Assembly (NCBI GenBank): GCA_050309735.1
Contig: JBNRMS010000068.1
Coordinates: 54,922 to 118,921 of the forward strand
DNA length: 64,000 nucleotides
Origin: UMGS1002 sp050309735
Lineage (GTDB): Bacteria; Bacillota; Clostridia; Oscillospirales; CAG-272
Reading direction: 5' to 3'
Shown here: piece by piece, positions 25,996 through 34,392 of the stretch
Layout: each line of letters starts with the position of its first letter
Position numbering within the stretch: position 1 is the stretch's first letter
Notes under the pieces: model-generated
The model's database searches: none
Seen by the model: only the letters and a program-made list of their open reading frames with translations
What the model was told of the DNA's origin: nothing
Position numbers and translations under genes: made by a program

Positions 25996-27465
25996 TCAGT
26001 TATCTCTTATATGGCTTCCCTGGGCGGGAACCTCCTCAAGCGTGAAGCAAAACTCGCAGTTCTTCCCGTACTGGCTCTTGACCCATATATCCTGATGGTG
26101 AGCCGCTATTATTGTTTTCGAGATAAAGAGTCCGAGCCCCACTCCGCTCTTGTCAAGCCCGCGGCTCTTGTCACTCTTATAGAATCGCTCAAAGACGAAC
26201 GGAATATCCTCGGGTGGAATACCCTGCCCTTCGTTGTAAACCGATACAAGCAATTTTTTATCCTTATAACGCATTACAGTCACTCGGAGCACGCCGCGCT
26301 CTATTGAGAATTTTACCGCGTTATCGCAGATATTATACAGTATCTGATATATAGCGTCGCGATCGGCTCGTGCTGACATATAATCGCTCTCGCATTCAAA
26401 TTCAACCTCAAGCTTCTTTGCCTCGATTTTCTGCTCAAAGGAAATGACAATCTGCCGCGCCATCTCGCAAATATCAAAGGGAGCAAGTGTAAACTTGCGG
26501 TCGCCCGCCTGAACGCGCGAGATATCGAGCAGCGACGCCACAAGGCGGGAGAGCCGCCGCACCTCGTTTGCTATTATGCCAAGATAATATTCGTGCTTGT
26601 CGGGCGGGATGGCACCGTCAAGTATGCCGTCGATAAATCCGGCTATGGTGGTCATCGGGGTTCTCAGGTCGTGAGAAACGTTTGCCATAAAGGTGTTTCT
26701 CATTGTTTCAAGGTTGTCGAGCGACTCAGCCATATTGTTAAAAGCCACGGCAAGCTCGGCGACCTCGTCGCCTCCTCTTACCGGAATGCGAACGTCAAAT
26801 CTCCCCGCCGCGAAGCTCTTTGCGGCGCGGCTCATGTGCTTGAGCGGCCCGATAACCTTCTCACTGATAAAATAAACGGCAATGAGAGCGGCAAGCATTA
26901 TCCACAAGCTGGCAACGAGTATCGTTTTAATCATCGCTCCGAGCAGCTCATTTATAGTTACAGTCGCCGAACTGGCGATAACTCCGCCGGCGACATAGTT
27001 GTTGGCATTATAAACTGGCACACCGTAAATCATGTGCTGTTCCTCAAAAATTCCCTCAAGATAATCAAGGCGTGATACATCCTCGCCGTTCATCAATTCG
27101 TCAATTAAAATTTTTGAAATGATAATTCCAAAGCTTGACTGCGAGGTTCCCCCCACAATCTTTCCCGAGGTGTCGGTTATGAGTATACTGATATCTTCAG
27201 AATTGGCGGCGACGACCTTCATAACCGAGCTTATATCGGCCTCGTTTAGCTGAACAAATGATGTAAAATCTGAAAGACCGCTGTCGGTAAATCTGTCCTC
27301 AAGATAGGCCGACACTCCTCTTGCCGAATTCTCGAGCAGCTCGTGTCTTGCCGACTCGGAGTATCGGTTTACCGTCGAGGTGATAATCGCGACAAGCGCA
27401 ACAAAGCTGATAACTATTATCAGCATAAAGACGGTTATATATTTTGAAAATATACTTTTGAACAT
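25996..27465 (-). CDS. Sensor histidine kinase (module 1)
   Basis: 489 residues. TM1 at about 11-29, an extracytoplasmic sensor domain of about 150 residues with a DTSGKIVGGTS PAS/Cache-like strand, TM2 at about 181-200, HAMP to about 252, HisKA with the phosphorylated His265 in VSHDLRTP, then HATPase with N, G1 (EGQGIPPEDIPFVF) and G2 (GVGLGLFI) boxes. The start is the ATG after GGTGAGG; in-frame starts 15 and 42 bases earlier lie before that site. It is flanked by its response regulator upstream and an HtrA protease downstream, so a secretion-stress sensor is inferred. Confidence 0.93.
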   Translation of the reverse strand: MFKSIFSKYITVFMLIIVISFVALVAIITSTVNRYSESARHELLENSARGVSAYLEDRFTDSGLSDFTSFVQLNEADISSVMKVVAANSEDISILITDTSGKIVGGTSQSSFGIIISKILIDELMNGEDVSRLDYLEGIFEEQHMIYGVPVYNANNYVAGGVIASSATVTINELLGAMIKTILVASLWIMLAALIAVYFISEKVIGPLKHMSRAAKSFAAGRFDVRIPVRGGDEVAELAVAFNNMAESLDNLETMRNTFMANVSHDLRTPMTTIAGFIDGILDGAIPPDKHEYYLGIIANEVRRLSRLVASLLDISRVQAGDRKFTLAPFDICEMARQIVISFEQKIEAKKLEVEFECESDYMSARADRDAIYQILYNICDNAVKFSIERGVLRVTVMRYKDKKLLVSVYNEGQGIPPEDIPFVFERFYKSDKSRGLDKSGVGLGLFISKTIIAAHHQDIWVKSQYGKNCEFCFTLEEVPAQGSHIRDN

Positions 27466-27628
27466 CGTCGTCCTCACCATTACAGAATACGCCAATGCCA
27501 TCGGCACCGGCGTATGCGGGAAACTGAAGGCGCGGGGATGCCGACGCCGGAACCCCCGCCCAAAAAACTTAAAAAGTCTTAAATAACTTTATAACTTCAT
27601 TAAACAGGAGGCGGGTGCGGCTCTGCCG

Positions 27629-28321
27629 TCAACCTAACAATTCAAATTTATATCCGACTCCCCAGACCGTTTTTAATACCCATTTATCCGAGATTCCCTC
27701 AAGCTTCTCGCGCAGCCTCTTGACATGAACGTCAACCGTTCTTGAGTCTCCAAGATAGTCAAATCCCCAAACCTTGTCAAGCAATTGATCGCGCGTGAAA
27801 ACATGATTATAATTTGATGCAAGGAAATAGAGCAGCTCAAGCTCTTTTGGGGGTATGTCAACCGGCTTGCCGCAGAGCTTCAGCTCATATTTCAGCTTGC
27901 TTATCTCGATATTATCGTATTTAATAACCTCGTTGTTGTCGGCATTTGTATGCGCCGAATAGCGGCGCAGCACGGCCTTTGCCCGCGCTGACAGTTCCTT
28001 CATATCAAAGGGTTTGACCACAAAATCATCTGCTCCAAGCTCAAGCCCGAGCACCTTGTCAAAGACCTCGCCCTTTGCCGTTATCATAATAACCGGCTTT
28101 GAGGACATCTCGCGTATCTCGCGCAGCACCTGCCATCCGTCTTTTTTGGGAAGCATAACGTCAAGCAGCACCAAATCGGGCTCAAAAACCTTAAAGGAAT
28201 TGACACCCTCGGCTCCGTCTTGGGCCGTTTTCACCTGATAATTTTCATTCTCAAAATATAGGCGTAAAAGTTCGCATATATTGGGGTCGTCATCAACGAC
28301 CAGAATTTTGGTATCAATCAT
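27629..28321 (-). CDS. OmpR/PhoB-family response regulator (module 1)
   Basis: 230 residues. Receiver domain with the acidic pair DDD near 10-12, phospho-acceptor Asp54 (VLLDVMLP), Thr/Ala of ITAKG and the switch Lys in VVKPF. The C-terminal winged helix has the LELLYFLASN and SRTVDVHVKRLREKL recognition segments. It is first in the regulator-kinase-protease run and has its own promoter. The ribosome binding site is GAGGGGG. Confidence 0.95.
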   Translation of the reverse strand: MIDTKILVVDDDPNICELLRLYFENENYQVKTAQDGAEGVNSFKVFEPDLVLLDVMLPKKDGWQVLREIREMSSKPVIMITAKGEVFDKVLGLELGADDFVVKPFDMKELSARAKAVLRRYSAHTNADNNEVIKYDNIEISKLKYELKLCGKPVDIPPKELELLYFLASNYNHVFTRDQLLDKVWGFDYLGDSRTVDVHVKRLREKLEGISDKWVLKTVWGVGYKFELLG

Positions 28322-28413
28322 TATGTAACCCCCTCTGTTTTATCCGTATATGTTTATTAACTTAAAAAAGAAAGACGCAACGCGGCTTCAGCCAAACCTG
28401 CCGATATATATAT

Positions 28414-28441
28414 ATTATAACATATGTAAAATATTTTGCAA
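28414..28441 (-). promoter_or_regulatory. Promoter of the module 1 two-component/HtrA operon
   Basis: TTGCAA, 16-base spacer, TATAAT, about 93 bases before the response-regulator ATG. It is divergent to the ychF promoter 50 bases away. Confidence 0.7.
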
Positions 28442-28492
28442 TTGCTTTTTTGCTTTTTCATTTGTTTTTTTGCGCGGTTTGTCCTCTCACTA

Positions 28493-28521
28493 TTGCCAAA
28501 AGAGCGTTTTTGAGTTATAAT
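28493..28521 (+). promoter_or_regulatory. Promoter of ychF
   Basis: TTGCCA, 17-base spacer, TATAAT, 62 bases before the ychF start. Confidence 0.75.
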
Positions 28522-28582
28522 TATAATATTGAATTTTTTGAGCGGCAAACACGCCGCCCTTACCCGAAAGGATTACGGTTAC

Positions 28583-29683
28583 ATGAAGCTCGGTATAGTC
28601 GGACTGCCCAACGTGGGCAAAAGTACACTTTTTAACGCACTGACAAACGCAAAGGCCGAATCGGCCAACTACCCCTTTTGCACGATAAACCCAAATGTAG
28701 GAATAGTCCCGGTTCCAGACCGACGGCTTGAAGTTCTTGCAAACATATATAAATCCGAAAAATGCATTCCGGCAACAATTGAATTTGTCGATATCGCAGG
28801 GCTTGTCCGGGGTGCGTCGCGCGGAGAGGGACTTGGGAATAAATTTCTCTCTCATATACGCGAGGTTGACGCTGTTGTGCAGGTCGTCCGCTGCTTTGAA
28901 GGGGGCGGAATTATACACGTCGAAGGCGGTGTTGACCCGCTGCGCGACCTTGATATTATAAACCTTGAGCTGATTTATTCGGACATGGAGATGCTCGAGC
29001 GCCGAATTGAGCGCACAAAAAAAGCGCTCAAGGGCGACCGCAAGCTAGCAGGTGAGCTTGCGGCACTTGAGGGTCTGATGGCCAAGCTTGAGGAGGGCAT
29101 CCCGGCGCGCGCGGCAGGGCTCCCAGAGGAGGAACTTGCCGCTCTTTCGGCCGACACACCGCTCCTGACACTCAAACCTGTGATATACGTTGCCAATGTT
29201 GGTGAGGACGATATCGGTGCCGGCGAGCCGACCGAAAACCGCTTTTATATGCAGCTCAAGGAGCGCGCAGACGCCGAGGGCGCCGAGCTGATAGCTATAT
29301 CTGCCCGCATCGAGGCCGAGATTGCCGAGCTTGAAGGGGGGGAGAGGGCAGCCTTTCTCACCGAACTCGGTATTGCAGAATCGGGTCTTGAGAGGCTTAT
29401 AAAATCAAGCTATTCGCTGCTCGGCCTTATCAGCTACCTAACGGCGGGTCCGAAAGAAACCCGGGCGTGGACTATAAAAAAAGGCACCCGCGCGCCCGAG
29501 GCTGCCGGCAAAATCCACAGCGATTTTGAGCGCGGTTTTATCCGCGCCGAGATTGTGGCTTACGACGACCTTGCAAGGCTTGGAAGCATGAACGCTGCGA
29601 AGGAAGCCGGCCTTGTCCGAAGCGAGGGCAAGGAATATGTGATATGCGACGGAGACGTTGTTCTGTTCAGATTTAACGTTTAA
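28583..29683 (+). CDS. ychF: Redox-regulated ATPase/GTPase YchF (Obg family)
   Basis: 366 residues. G1 is GLPNVGKS, and the G3-region DIAGLVRGASRGEGLGNKFL follows. The G4 position reads YVANVGE rather than NKxD, the known change that gives YchF its ATP preference. The C-terminal TGS-like domain (TIKKGTRAPEAAGKIHSDFERGFIRAEI) is complete. YchF binds ribosomes and modulates stress responses. The start is set by the family N-terminus MKLGIVG and GAAAGGA upstream. Confidence 0.96.
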   Translation: MKLGIVGLPNVGKSTLFNALTNAKAESANYPFCTINPNVGIVPVPDRRLEVLANIYKSEKCIPATIEFVDIAGLVRGASRGEGLGNKFLSHIREVDAVVQVVRCFEGGGIIHVEGGVDPLRDLDIINLELIYSDMEMLERRIERTKKALKGDRKLAGELAALEGLMAKLEEGIPARAAGLPEEELAALSADTPLLTLKPVIYVANVGEDDIGAGEPTENRFYMQLKERADAEGAELIAISARIEAEIAELEGGERAAFLTELGIAESGLERLIKSSYSLLGLISYLTAGPKETRAWTIKKGTRAPEAAGKIHSDFERGFIRAEIVAYDDLARLGSMNAAKEAGLVRSEGKEYVICDGDVVLFRFNV

Positions 29684-29699
29684 TCAAGACATAAGATAT

Positions 29700-29995
29700 A
29701 ATAAGAACATTGGCAGGTTTCCGAGAAACTTGCACTTTGCGACTGGCTATGGCTCAACATTCACATTAGCAAGTTTCTCCGAAAGCTGCGATGTCGCAAA
29801 AGCAAGCGAACGCATGGGAGAGATTCACTTGCACCTATGGATATAATATACTCTTTGGCAGGTTTCCGAGAAACTTGCACTTTGCGACTGGCTATGGCTC
29901 AACATTCACATTAGCAAGTTTCTCCGAAAGCTGCGATGTCGCAAAAGCAAGCGAACGCATGGGAGAGATTCACTTGCGACTATGATATAATGAAA
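29700..29995 (+). repeat. Two tandem copies of a 145-bp hairpin repeat
   Basis: Units start at 29712 and 29857 and match almost perfectly for about 120 bases. Each contains two 21-base inverted arms (first copy 29713-29733 and 29769-29789) separated by 35 bases, a GCGATGTCGC near-palindrome, and an end with a TATAAT box (29842-29847 and 29986-29991; the second has an extended TGa before it). The whole gap between ychF and trmB is this array. Short open frames run through it, but the 145-base period shifts frame between copies and I do not call a gene. Confidence 0.85.
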
Positions 29996-30010
29996 TAAAG
30001 GTAACCCAGC

Positions 30011-30661
30011 ATGAGAATGAGACATAAAAAACGTGGCGCCGAGCGTATCGCCGCCCTCTCTCACCTTTTGATTGAAAAACCCGAGACCCTCATTGCCGAC
30101 CCGTCAGCCCCCTTCGGCGCGACCCGGCCGCTGCACCTTGAGATAGGCTGCGGCAAGGGAGCCTTCGCCTCCCGCCTCGCGGCGGCAAATCCCGGCATAA
30201 ATCTAATCGCCGTCGAGCGTATTCCCGACGTCGCTTGTATTGCCCTTGAGCGCGCCGAGGCCGAAAAAGAAGAGCGACCGGCCGATAATCTGCGCTTTAT
30301 TATTGCAAACGCGCAAAGTGTCGGCGAGTGGCTGCCTGCGGCGAGCATTGAGTGCATTTATCTGAATTTCAGCGACCCATGGCCAAAGAAGGCTCATGCC
30401 AAGCGTCGCTTAACCCACGCCGACTTCTTAAAAATCTACCGCCGCCTCTTGATTGACGGCGGTCGGCTTGAGATGAAAACAGACAACACCGCCCTTTTCG
30501 ATTTCAGCCTTGAGCAGTTTGCCGCCGAGGGGCTTGATATAGCCTGGCAAACTCGAGACCTGCACTCCTCAAAGAGAGCCGCCGGCAATATCATGACCGA
30601 ATATGAGAGAAACTTCACCGCGGCAGGTGTTCCTATCTGTGCGGCGACAATAATATTTTAG
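30011..30661 (+). CDS. trmB: tRNA (guanine-N7)-methyltransferase
   Basis: 216 residues. Makes m7G46 in tRNA using SAM. Family motifs: LEIGCGKGAFASRLA (SAM site, about 39-53), AVERIPDVA, YLNFSDPWPKKAHAKRRL (catalytic Asp and tRNA contacts) and KTDNTALFDFSL. The ATG has AAAGG 9 bases upstream. Any promoter must lie in or before the repeat array. Confidence 0.96.
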   Translation: MRMRHKKRGAERIAALSHLLIEKPETLIADPSAPFGATRPLHLEIGCGKGAFASRLAAANPGINLIAVERIPDVACIALERAEAEKEERPADNLRFIIANAQSVGEWLPAASIECIYLNFSDPWPKKAHAKRRLTHADFLKIYRRLLIDGGRLEMKTDNTALFDFSLEQFAAEGLDIAWQTRDLHSSKRAAGNIMTEYERNFTAAGVPICAATIIF

Positions 30662-30678
30662 TGATAAGGAGATATGAT

Positions 30679-31245
30679 ATGCTAAAAGAACTGGTGCTAA
30701 AAAACCGCAGTTACCGCTCGTTTGACCAGAGCCGGAAAATTACGCGTGAGGAGCTTCTTGGTTTTGTTGACCTCGCCCGGAAAACACCTTCGACCCGCAA
30801 TCGTCAGACATTGCGCTATCGGCTCGTCCACACACAAGCCGAGTGCGAAAAAGTGCTACCATTGACCGGCTGGGCGGGCAACCTTAAAATAAAGCTCCCG
30901 CCGAAGGGGCACGCGCCGACCGCATATATCATAATCTGCCACGACACGGCCGAGCCGCACGAGAAATTCCTACGCGATGTTGGAATCACAGCTCAAACCA
31001 TAATGCTTGCCGCAGCAGAAGCAGGTCTTGGCGGCTGCATGATTGGCAGCTTCTCAGGTGATAAGCTCTCGGCGGCGCTCGCTATCCCCGAGGAATACCG
31101 CCCGATGCTCGTGCTGGCGCTCGGGAAGCCCGACAAGGATGAGGTTATCGAACTTATCGAGGCTGTGGGGGGAGACGTAGCCTATTATCGCGAGGACGGC
31201 GTCCATTATGTTCCCAAGCGGCCGCTTGACGATATTATCATTTGA
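30679..31245 (+). CDS. Nitroreductase family protein
   Basis: About 188 residues. FMN-dependent nitroreductase fold with the typical start NRSYRSFDQSRKITREEL and PSTRNRQT, then AAAEAGLGGCMIGSF near 120. The substrate is unknown. The start is the ATG with AAGGAG 7 bases upstream, not the GTG at 30661 that touches trmB. It sits between trmB and truB with tiny gaps, so it is co-transcribed with tRNA-modification genes. Confidence 0.9.
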   Translation: MLKELVLKNRSYRSFDQSRKITREELLGFVDLARKTPSTRNRQTLRYRLVHTQAECEKVLPLTGWAGNLKIKLPPKGHAPTAYIIICHDTAEPHEKFLRDVGITAQTIMLAAAEAGLGGCMIGSFSGDKLSAALAIPEEYRPMLVLALGKPDKDEVIELIEAVGGDVAYYREDGVHYVPKRPLDDIII

Positions 31246-31247
31246 CA

Positions 31248-32168
31248 ATGGGAAAAAACGAAAAAAGCGAGCTGTCAGGTGTGCTGGTAGTCGACAAGAA
31301 AGCCGGAGTAACCTCTCATGATATAGTCAATAAAGTACGCCGCGTCTCGGGCACTCGCCGGGTCGGCCACACCGGAACACTCGACCCGCTGGCAACCGGA
31401 GTTTTGGTTATACTTGTGGGAAGGGCGGCTAAAGCGTCTGAATATCTCTTATCCGACCGCAAAAGATATCTTGCCACCCTGAGACTCGGCCTCACAACCG
31501 ACACCGAGGATATAACCGGGGTTGTCCTAACCGAGCAAAAAAATCTCCCGCCCGCAGCAGACGTTATCGCCACCGCCGGGCGCTTCACCGGAAAGATAAT
31601 GCAGACCCCGCCGATGTACAGCGCCCTGAAAGTAGGCGGCCGGAAACTTTATGATATAGCCCGCGCCGGCGGGAGCATTGAGCGAGAACCGAGGGCCGTC
31701 GAGATATTTAGCATGGTATGCACCCCCGACAACAAAAGCCGAGACTATCAGTTAGATCTTACCTGCTCAGCCGGCACATATGTCCGCACTCTTTGCGCCG
31801 ATATCGGCGCCAGCCTCGGCTGCGGCGGGGTTATGGCCTCGCTCAGGAGGATTGAGGCAGGTGAATTTAATCTCGGGCAGGCTATAACGACAGAGCAGCT
31901 CGAAAGCCTTAGCCGGGGCGAGCTTGAAGCGCTTCTTCTGCCTGTGGAGAAGCTTTTCTCAGGCCTCCCCAAGATTCTGCTGCCCGAGTTTTATGAGCGC
32001 CTTTGCCGCTCGGGATGCGAGATATATCAGTCTAAAATCAACACTTCACTTGCTCGCGGGCAGCGTGTCCGCCTATGCGGTGCCGATGGCAGATTTTTTG
32101 CCCTTGGCGAGGTTGGAGAATTCCCCGGGGGCAGTGCTCTCAAGGCGATAAAATTATTTGAAATATAA
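31248..32168 (+). CDS. truB: tRNA pseudouridine(55) synthase
   Basis: 306 residues. Makes pseudouridine 55 in the T arm. The catalytic motif HTGTLDPLATGVL contains the Asp; VVDKKAGVTSHD is the N-terminal signature and RSAGTYVRTL-like CSAGTYVRTLC lies mid-protein, followed by the PUA-like C-terminal region. It starts two bases after the nitroreductase stop; the ribosome binding site is weak, so coupling is likely. rbfA and infB, usual upstream neighbours, are not here. Confidence 0.96.
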   Translation: MGKNEKSELSGVLVVDKKAGVTSHDIVNKVRRVSGTRRVGHTGTLDPLATGVLVILVGRAAKASEYLLSDRKRYLATLRLGLTTDTEDITGVVLTEQKNLPPAADVIATAGRFTGKIMQTPPMYSALKVGGRKLYDIARAGGSIEREPRAVEIFSMVCTPDNKSRDYQLDLTCSAGTYVRTLCADIGASLGCGGVMASLRRIEAGEFNLGQAITTEQLESLSRGELEALLLPVEKLFSGLPKILLPEFYERLCRSGCEIYQSKINTSLARGQRVRLCGADGRFFALGEVGEFPGGSALKAIKLFEI

Positions 32169-32177
32169 AATTTGAGA

Positions 32178-32220
32178 AAACCCGCCAGCTCGGCCTTTGC
32201 GCCGTCTGACGGGTTTTTGT
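32178..32220. terminator. Bidirectional terminator between truB and spoIVA
   Basis: 11-base stem with one mismatch (AAACCCGCCAG with CTGACGGGTTT), followed by TTTTTGTTTT on the plus strand and by TTTTCTC on the minus strand. Confidence 0.8.
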
Positions 32221-32299
32221 TTTCAAGTATTGGTTTATTTACACAGTGGTCGAAACTCAAAATGTTATTGTAAAAGCTCTGCCGGCATATGAAATCACC

Positions 32300-33778
32300 T
32301 TATAGTATAATGCAGATAAGGCCGTTGCTTCCCTCGTTTATTATGCGCTCAAGCGTTTCTGAAAGTTTCTGGCGGGATTCCTCTGGCATATGTTCAAGTT
32401 TTGTGTGTAACCCCTCATTCACCAGAGCATATAGCGACTTGCCAAACATATTCGATTCCCAGATGCGCTCGGGGTCTTCCTCGAATTCATGCAGCATATA
32501 TCTGACCAAATCCTCAGACTGCTGCTCGGTTCCCACAATCGGGCTGATTTCGGTTTCGATATTAGCTCTTATCATATGCACCGACTGTGCCGAGGCGCGC
32601 AGACGCACTCCATACCCGCCCGCCTGCTTGACTATCTCGGGCTGCTCAAGGCGCAGATCCTCTATGTCAGGCATTACAATTCCATATCCTTTTTCGTTGG
32701 CATTGCGAAGAGCTTCGGCAACCCTGTCATAATCAGACTTCATTTCCGAGAAGTCGCGAAGCAGGCGGATGAGATCCTCCTCGCCCGAGATATCAAAGCC
32801 GGTGAGCTCGCTTATTATGTCGTAGTAAAGTCCATCCTTGAGTTTAACATTTATCCGCGCCCGACCGTTACCGAGATTGATATCGGTGAGTTCTGCCGCA
32901 GATACATACTCGTTATCGTTAAGCTCGCGGAATGCCTCGGCGATGTCGCCTGTTTTGCTCACCCTTGCGGCGCATTTTCTCACGCTTTCAAGAAGCGATA
33001 AACGGATTCGGTGGCTGTCATCAAGCGCGGCTATCCAATCGGGAAGTTTAACCGAAATCTCGGCCACCGGAAACTCGTGCAGCACAAGCTCAAGTATGTG
33101 TCTGATATCCTCGGCGTCAAGGTCAAGGCAGCTAACAAGCGCCACCGGAATCTTATATTTAGCCTCAAGCTCATATGCCAGAGCAATCGAGCTGTCCGAG
33201 GCGGGATTTGCCGAATTGAGAATCATGGCAAAGGGCTTGCCGATTTTTTTCAGCTCACGCACAACCCGCTCCTCGGCCTCAACATAGCTATCGCGCTTGA
33301 TGTCTCCTATGCTGCCATCTGTGGTCACGAGCATTCCTATAGTGCTGTGCTCTCTTATTACCTTGTTTGTTCCGGTTTCGGCGGCCTCCACAAAGGGCAT
33401 CGGTTCGGTCTGCCACGGGGTGCGAACCATCCTCGGCTGACCGTTTTCAATAGCTCCGAGCGCCTCGGGAACGATATAGCCGACACAGTCAATCATCTTG
33501 ACTCGCAGCGACGACACCCCGTCGATAGTTATCGGAACGGCCTCATCGGGAATAAATTTCGGCTCGGTTGTCATAACTGTTTTGCCGGCTGCGCTCTGGG
33601 GCATTTCGTCGCGCGCCCGCTCTCGGCTGTAGCCGGCTGCGATGTTCGGGAGGACAAGAGCCTCCATGAACCTCTTGATAAAGGTAGATTTGCCGGTTCT
33701 GACGGGGCCCACAACCCCGATATAGATATCGCCGCCGGTGCGCTCGGCGATGTCTTTATAAATAGAATGCTCAGGCAT
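32300..33778 (-). CDS. spoIVA: Stage IV sporulation protein A (spore coat basement ATPase)
   Basis: 492 residues, the normal size. SpoIVA polymerises on the forespore outer surface as the base of the coat and needs ATP hydrolysis. Start MPEHSIYKDIAERTGGDIY is diagnostic. Walker A is GPVRTGKS at about 24-31, with the FIKRFMEALVLPNI helix after it. The middle and C-terminal domains (NKVIREHSTIGMLVTTDGS, MLHEFEEDPERIWESN, the C-terminal GLICIIL) match the family. It is a single-gene unit. Its ribosome binding site lies inside a long hairpin (see 33784-33823). Sigma-E control is expected from the family; I could not identify a clear sigma-E promoter. Confidence 0.97.
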   Translation of the reverse strand: MPEHSIYKDIAERTGGDIYIGVVGPVRTGKSTFIKRFMEALVLPNIAAGYSRERARDEMPQSAAGKTVMTTEPKFIPDEAVPITIDGVSSLRVKMIDCVGYIVPEALGAIENGQPRMVRTPWQTEPMPFVEAAETGTNKVIREHSTIGMLVTTDGSIGDIKRDSYVEAEERVVRELKKIGKPFAMILNSANPASDSSIALAYELEAKYKIPVALVSCLDLDAEDIRHILELVLHEFPVAEISVKLPDWIAALDDSHRIRLSLLESVRKCAARVSKTGDIAEAFRELNDNEYVSAAELTDINLGNGRARINVKLKDGLYYDIISELTGFDISGEEDLIRLLRDFSEMKSDYDRVAEALRNANEKGYGIVMPDIEDLRLEQPEIVKQAGGYGVRLRASAQSVHMIRANIETEISPIVGTEQQSEDLVRYMLHEFEEDPERIWESNMFGKSLYALVNEGLHTKLEHMPEESRQKLSETLERIINEGSNGLICIIL

Positions 33779-33823
33779 AAAAATTCCTCCCGTATATTTG
33801 TCAATTCAAATATATGGGAGGAA
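33779..33823 (-). promoter_or_regulatory. Hairpin enclosing the spoIVA ribosome binding site
   Basis: On the minus strand a 17-position stem (16 pairs, one mismatch, 6-base loop) spans 33784-33823. Its 3' arm is GGGAGGAA, the spoIVA ribosome binding site, and is followed by TTTTT and the ATG. The element therefore looks both like a terminator and like an SD-masking structure. Confidence 0.7.
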
Positions 33824-33851
33824 AATATTTTTTAGAACACGCTTGTTTTAT

Positions 33852-33878
33852 TATTTTGCGGACAGGCCTCGCAAAATA
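33852..33878 (-). terminator. Possible terminator of coaD
   Basis: 9-base stem (TATTTTGCG with CGCAAAATA) 18 bases after the coaD stop. The following sequence ATAAAAC has no T-tract, so it may only stabilise the transcript end. Confidence 0.4.
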
Positions 33879-33895
33879 TAAGCCGATGAGGCATA

Positions 33896-34375
33896 TTATT
33901 TGCAAAAGTTATTCTCTATTATGGCTATCGCGTCGGCATGAATCACCCCGTCGAGCGGGCGGCCGTATTTAATCAGCTCGCGCACAAAGGCCGAACTGAT
34001 AAATGAATAGTCGGCGCGGGCAGGAATCCAGATTGTTTCAAGTCGCCCTGCAAGAAAGCGATTGACTGTGGCGAGCATCATCTCATAATCAAAATCGGTA
34101 CCGTTTCGCACTCCTTTGATTATTGCCGAGGCTCCGAGCGCTGCGGCAAGGTCGACAAGCAAACCGTCGGCGGTGAGAACCTCAACGCCGGGAATGCCGG
34201 ATACTGAAACCTCGGCTATCTTCTTGCGCTGAGAAAAGTCGAAAAGTCCCCTTTTCTCGGAATTAACCATAACAGCGACATAAACCTTATCAAATATTTT
34301 AGCCGCCCGCCTGACAATATCGAGATGCCCGAGCGTAAAGGGATCAAAACTTCCGGGTAAAATGCAGGATTTCAT
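33896..34375 (-). CDS. coaD: Pantetheine-phosphate adenylyltransferase
   Basis: 159 residues. Fourth step of coenzyme A synthesis. PGSFDPFTLGHLDIV carries the nucleotidyltransferase T/HxGH motif; IKGVRNGTDFDYE and the ISSAFVRELIKYG signature (ISST-like) are present. It follows rsmD by 17 bases, the standard rsmD-coaD operon. Confidence 0.97.
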   Translation of the reverse strand: MKSCILPGSFDPFTLGHLDIVRRAAKIFDKVYVAVMVNSEKRGLFDFSQRKKIAEVSVSGIPGVEVLTADGLLVDLAAALGASAIIKGVRNGTDFDYEMMLATVNRFLAGRLETIWIPARADYSFISSAFVRELIKYGRPLDGVIHADAIAIIENNFCK

Positions 34376-34392
34376 ATTTTCTTTGTCCTTTC

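Noticed and set aside
29658..29985. Two overlapping short frames encoding near-identical peptides in the repeat array
   Set aside because: The peptides follow only from the DNA repeat; there is no ribosome binding site and the 145-base period shifts the frame, so they are not called genes.
29700..29995. CRISPR array
   Set aside because: Only two units, each 145 bases with internal inverted arms, no short repeats with unique spacers, no cas genes.
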